64,000 nucleotides of DNA from Gaeumannomyces sp. JS-464. Lineage: Eukaryota; Ascomycota; Sordariomycetes; Magnaporthales; Magnaporthaceae. The notes beneath the pieces are model-generated. The model was not told where the DNA came from and made no database searches. It was given only the letters and a program-made list of their open reading frames with translations. The stretch is taken from NCBI GenBank assembly GCA_002197995.1, contig NGZR01000001.1, forward strand, positions 2,108,001 to 2,172,000, written 5' to 3'. Positions 60,201 through 64,000 of the stretch are shown here, piece by piece (position 1 is the stretch's first letter; each line of letters starts with the position of its first letter). The position numbers and the translations under genes are program-made.

Positions 60201-61933
60201 AGATGGAGGGAAGCGAGCTCCACCAGGCAAAGCAGGGGAGCAGGCAGTGCTGGCAACTGGCGGGTATCCGGCAGGTGCGGCCTAGAGGTATGTCATGTCA
60301 TCGGTGCAGGACGAGGCAGGAGGAGATGCGCCGCCCAGCCAGTGAGAAGGACCAGATTGGCCACCACCACCCTCCAAGATGGATGGAGCTGTCCTTCCCA
60401 CCTCGTGAGCCAGCCGCTTCTCCCAACCGGACCCTCGACGGGCATCCATGAACATGGCAGGAATGCATGGCTGGGAACAGACGAAAGTAAAGTGAAATGA
60501 ATGGCTGGAGACGGTCAAATTCGCAAATCGGATGCAGGCGAGGAAGGGGCCAAGCTCCCAGGACACGAGGTAGTGAGCATAGCGGCAGGTGCGATCTGTA
60601 TGATGACCCAGACGGACGCCGTGCTTCCATGTCGGAGCGTGTGTCCATTGGCGCAAAGCGAGGGAAGCTATCGTCTTGCATCGAGGGTTATGGCGGGGTA
60701 GGTGTATTGCATGGAGTGCTTTAGGGATTGGGTTTCGATGGAGGGGTAGATGGTTCGACGGCCCTCACCTATTGGGTAATCTAAAGTTTCTTCTGGGTTG
60801 AAATGGGTGTTGGTCGTCGGATGGTCTTGGGAGCTTGCTTGGTTGTCTAACGGAAGGAAACCAGAAATAACGGGAGACGGCGACGTCCTCCAATATGTAC
60901 GCGTTCCCAGGATGGACACAGACAAAGGTGGGATATGTTTTTTTTTTGGGGTGGTGGGGTGACGGTCTCGAGCTACATCATCGCTCGCAACACTGATGTC
61001 CCGCTACCCAAGCTTTCTGCAGCTGGAGGTCCACAGCCCCGCACGAGGGGGGCACCCTGGCGGGCATCTGGAGTGCTAGTGGGTGACCTGCAACGGCCAG
61101 CCTCCAACTGGAACAGCTATGAGGCAAATTCGCCTGCTTGAGTCATCGCGGTTTTTGTTTTTTATACCATTACATTATCATCCATCTTATCCCGCTGCTG
61201 GCATGGTGAAATATTTGCCGCATTTACAATCTCCGTACGCCGCAGACGCCGAAGCAGCATGGATGCGAAGAGGCATTTTCTGGCGTGTTTCGATTGGGTC
61301 TGGACCGGACGGTCACTCCCACGCTTGGTCACTCTGCTTACCATTGGGATCCCGCTGAGGCCGGTGCCGGTGGCGATGTCGGGCGCCTCAACAGAAGCAG
61401 GATGGAGGCAGCGGTCAAGTTGAAGTAATGTATGGTGAGGTGCACTGACCGACGCTGATCAAGCTTTGTCATTGTTGTGGTGTGGTTGCGCCGGCTGGAT
61501 TGCTGGGACACCGCTGACCGTAATCTACTGGCTCACTCGTGATATCACACTGACACGGCCCGCCCGAGCCGCATCGGCCATGCCACCCTCGAATCCCTCC
61601 CGTTCCTGTACCTGCCAGTTTGTCTCGGTTGCTTCTTTTTTTTTTTTTTTTTTTTGCGTTGGTCTTTTTACACAACAGTCGTTTCCCAGTAACATCTTTG
61701 TACCTCCTTAACAGCTTGCAGGCTAGGCTCAACGAAACTTGATTGGGTTGACAAACGGTTTCTTGCTTGGCGCCGCGCAAAGTTCCGGCTTCCGCCGACG
61801 ACACCTTGATAATGCCCTCGGTTGCTCGGGTCGCGCCGCCGGAGATGGTTACGATCCAAGGGACCAAGGTGTCTGAGGCCCCAACTATGAGCGATGTCCT
61901 CGGGCCATGGGTATGGAGGTTGGTGTACCCGAC
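60201..61933. other. GAPDH upstream region and intergenic DNA
   Basis: No supported gene. It includes a T-run of 21 (61636-61656) and a T-run near 60938-60947. A minus frame spanning 61469-62014 encodes a Lys run from the T-tract and crosses the left arm of the inverted-repeat element; it is not annotated. Confidence 0.45.
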
Positions 61934-62205
61934 CACGTCGCCCGGAAAATAATTGAGACTGCAGAAAAAAACAGCTTCCAGAAATTGCAGCCAAAACCAC
62001 GAAACAAAATCCAAATAAAATATACAAAAAATAAAAAAAAATAAAAAACTGCAATCGGGATTTATAATGGAGTGTTCATTTTGGTAAAATCAGCTGTTTT
62101 GTTTAAGATATAGTTGATTGAAATGGCTATGTTGTCCACATTTGAAGGTGACAGGGGTAGGATCGCTTCTTGCAGTCTCAATTATTTTTCGGGCGACGTG
62201 CCGAC
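61929..62205. repeat. direct repeat CCGAC flanking the inverted-repeat element
   Basis: CCGAC at 61929-61933 and at 62201-62205, directly abutting the terminal inverted repeats. Consistent with a 5-bp target-site duplication, though five bases could match by chance. Confidence 0.5.
61934..62200. mobile_element. MITE-like element with 30-bp terminal inverted repeats
   Basis: The left arm 61934-61963 (starting CACGTCGCCC) and the reverse complement of the right arm 62171-62200 agree at 29 of 30 positions. The 207-bp interior is AT-rich with no coding capacity. The 5-bp sequence CCGAC lies immediately outside both ends (61929-61933 and 62201-62205) in direct orientation, as a target-site duplication would. 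Size, structure and flank fit a non-autonomous DNA transposon; superfamily not assigned. Confidence 0.72.
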
Positions 62206-62895
62206 GCATGCCGGGCAGTTCTATTTTCGTTGCTGCTCTGCGGAGAGATACCATTGATGGCGGTCGGCTTCTGGATGGAATCAATCCTTGACGGGTCACG
62301 CCACAGGCCAATTTCGCCTCGATCCTCAGCTCATCCGCACAACAGCGGCGGCGCACACCGTTCTGGGCCGCATCATGTTGGCCGGGCGCTCGCTTCCCGC
62401 CAACCGCACTCGGGTCTGCGGCTATGTGGTAATATTTTGTCATGCCATTGGTATCATTCCACTCTTTTGCGGGTAAAAGAGCCACATCGGCGGCCTGTCA
62501 GTTAAAGGTGCACTGGCGTCAATCGTCGCTGGCTCTGCTTAGGCACGACTATGCTCTCAATTTCTTCGGATAAGGGGTAATCTAAATGGCGCAGCCCGGC
62601 CACCAGTTTCAACATTTACAACGCTTTGGGCCTTTCGCATAGCGGCGCTAGGCGCACTTTCTAAACTGTACCAATCCAAAAGGGAATACGGAAAAACGAA
62701 GGGAAAAAAATGGACAAAAAAATGGACAAAAAAGATGGACAAAAAATGTACAAGAAATGTACAATAAAAAAAAAAAATGAAAGCGGACAGGAAAAAGGAA
62801 AAAGGAAAAAGGAAAATAAAATGTGCACGTGCGGCTGAACCCGTCGCCAAATCTCCTTGGCGCGATTCATCGACACCGCGCCCACGATAGCGAAG
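62206..62895. other. intergenic, including an A-rich tandem-repeat tract
   Basis: No supported ORF. From about 62690 the sequence becomes A-rich and repetitive up to the leader of the HNH gene. Confidence 0.5.
62702..62818. repeat. A-rich tandem repeats (ATGGACAAAAAA-type, then GGAAAAA-type)
   Basis: About five diverging 10-13-bp units of the form ATGGACAAAAAA/ATGTACAAGAA are followed, after an A-run, by four GGAAAAA units. Non-coding, directly upstream of the HNH gene. Confidence 0.7.
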
Positions 62896-64000
62896 ATGGA
62901 TCCCCTGCCGGCATTTGAACCGCCAACGGCCGCGGCAGCAGCAGAAGAGCTGATCGAGGTCCAATTCCGACACCCGGCATACCGGGCCAGCGTCCCCCCT
63001 TTCCTCGTCCTCGCTGCCGTCAATGGGGCCGTTGATTTCGACGTTGCCCTGGTCTCCTGCTCCATACTTACCGCGACGTCCTGGGAGCGCGGCAGCTTTG
63101 CTGTCAAATCTGCTGATGATGTACTCGAGGCCGTCAATCGCCCGCCCGATGGGTTGCTGCGTGGAAAGCGAGTACTTCTTTCTGGTCGAGGGGCGTGAGC
63201 CATCATGCGCGAGCCGTTTGCCCTTTCGACTGCGTGAGTTCTACATTCTCCGCTGACTTGGGCTCTCCTGCGCCGCAGATCAATACCCTATAATCCCTTC
63301 GTTCCAGCACTGGCGCTTTCCCCACGACAACCTCCCAGGCCCCTGGAAGGGCCTCCGCTTGCCCGGTTTTGTCCCGCGGCCAAACATCAAAGATGTAGCC
63401 ATGGACCGGGATGGTTCATGTCGCATATCTGGATATTTTGACGCTCTGGAAAAGACGCACCTCATCCCGTCGGTGGAGAAGGCCTGGTTCGACGAGAATG
63501 CTATGTACAGGTTGGTTAGAGCCGTCTACGCGGTTTGCCTGGAGTCCGTCGTTTTCTGTTCAGTGCTGACAGCGCCTCTGCCTCTCACAGATATTGCCGT
63601 TCCACCATGCAGGTCTCCCCGATCGACGACTTCAGGAACGTCCTCATCCTCCGTAAAGATCTGCATTTTCTGTTCGACGCCCGCCGGTTCGCTCTTGTGG
63701 CCAAGCGGTTCGAAGATACTCGGCTTGTCACACACGTCTTGAACGATGCAGGCTCGAGCCAGTTAGTTGGTCTCTATCACAACCGGTCCCTCCAAACGAT
63801 CCATGGCCTCAGTGTCGAGTTCCTCTTTGCACGCTTCGCCTGGTCCATCTTCACCGACGAACACATCCCCTTCTTCCGGTCCAATTCCGACTACGCCGTG
63901 CTCCTCTGGCAGCCGGGAAAGTCTGAATACATCACGCAGACGGTAAAGGGTAGTGATGTCGCTTCTGTGGCTCACCTTTACGAACCATCCTCCCGATCGC
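62896..64000 (+). CDS. HNH nuclease-domain protein, partial at the right edge
   Basis: Exons 62896-63233, 63279-63510 and 63591-64000, running off the window. The N-terminal part (MDPLPAFEPP, then VEVQFRHPAYRASVPPFLVL-type sequence) leads to the HNH_2-type core: RDGSCRISGYFDALEKTHLI, PSVEKAWFDENAMY, YCRSTMQVSPIDDFRNVLIL and RKDLHFLFDARRFALVAKRF. The His of KTHLIP, the Asn of WFDENAM and the His of DLHFLFD stand at the motif positions. A one-base slip (AAA at 63165-63167, one A too many) is needed to pass from RPPDGLLRG into SEYFFLVEGREPSC. This family is expanded in filamentous fungi; biological role mostly unknown. Confidence 0.78.

Noticed and set aside
61636..61960. Second SINE with the T-run at 61636-61656 as tail
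   Set aside because: No A-box/B-box pair is found at the expected place on the minus strand.
61469..62014. 181-codon minus-strand frame
   Set aside because: It crosses the inverted-repeat element's arm and encodes a Lys run from the T-tract; no domain.

Overview
The window is nuclear DNA of a filamentous ascomycete, most likely a Sordariomycete. The evidence is short spliceosomal introns (about 50-120 nt) with GTAAGT-like donors and CTGAC/CTAAC branch sites, strong C/G preference at third codon positions, pyrimidine-rich promoters, and typical fungal proteins (Zn2Cys6 regulator, HDA1-Arb2 deacetylase, Ca-dependent mitochondrial carrier, YPT3/Rab11). I did not fix the genus. I see no rRNA, functional tRNA, CRISPR array or bacterial-type operon.

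Layout. 1-10 kb is an accessory, catabolism-like block: a TauD-type dioxygenase (-), an amidase (-), and a zinc-cluster transcription factor (+) divergent from the amidase. 10-20.5 kb is gene-poor and holds only a 195-aa conserved protein with a PAM2-like motif at 16.3-17.0 kb. 20.5-25.5 kb has cyclin C (-) and a four-EF-hand mitochondrial carrier (+). 27.5-30.5 kb is a single-pass membrane protein with a repetitive beta-rich ectodomain. 31-33.3 kb is a tandem array of three small Cys-containing paralogues that carry their upstream DNA with them. 34.5-38 kb is a WDR48/UAF1-like WD40 protein, followed by a tiny polybasic protein ending in a CaaX-like box (-). 39.2-43.4 kb is a large chromodomain protein (-). 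45-50.9 kb has Rab11, BRX1, a SINE-like element and an F-box protein. 52-58.2 kb has the class II histone deacetylase and an SR-repeat protein. 58.9-60 kb is GAPDH (-). 61.9-62.2 kb is a MITE-like inverted-repeat element. 62.9 kb to the right edge is an HNH nuclease-domain gene that runs off the window.

Most genes from 20 kb onward are independent housekeeping genes (transcription, trafficking, ribosome assembly, chromatin, glycolysis). The only grouping that suggests shared function is the dioxygenase/amidase/regulator set. Several conserved genes (GAPDH, BRX1, HDA1, carrier, SR protein) contain a single-base reading-frame slip, mostly at a short homopolymer. This points to base-level errors in the sequence rather than gene decay, so frameshifts elsewhere in the window should be read with that in mind. 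Exon limits below were set by splice consensus and frame and were not checked against transcripts.
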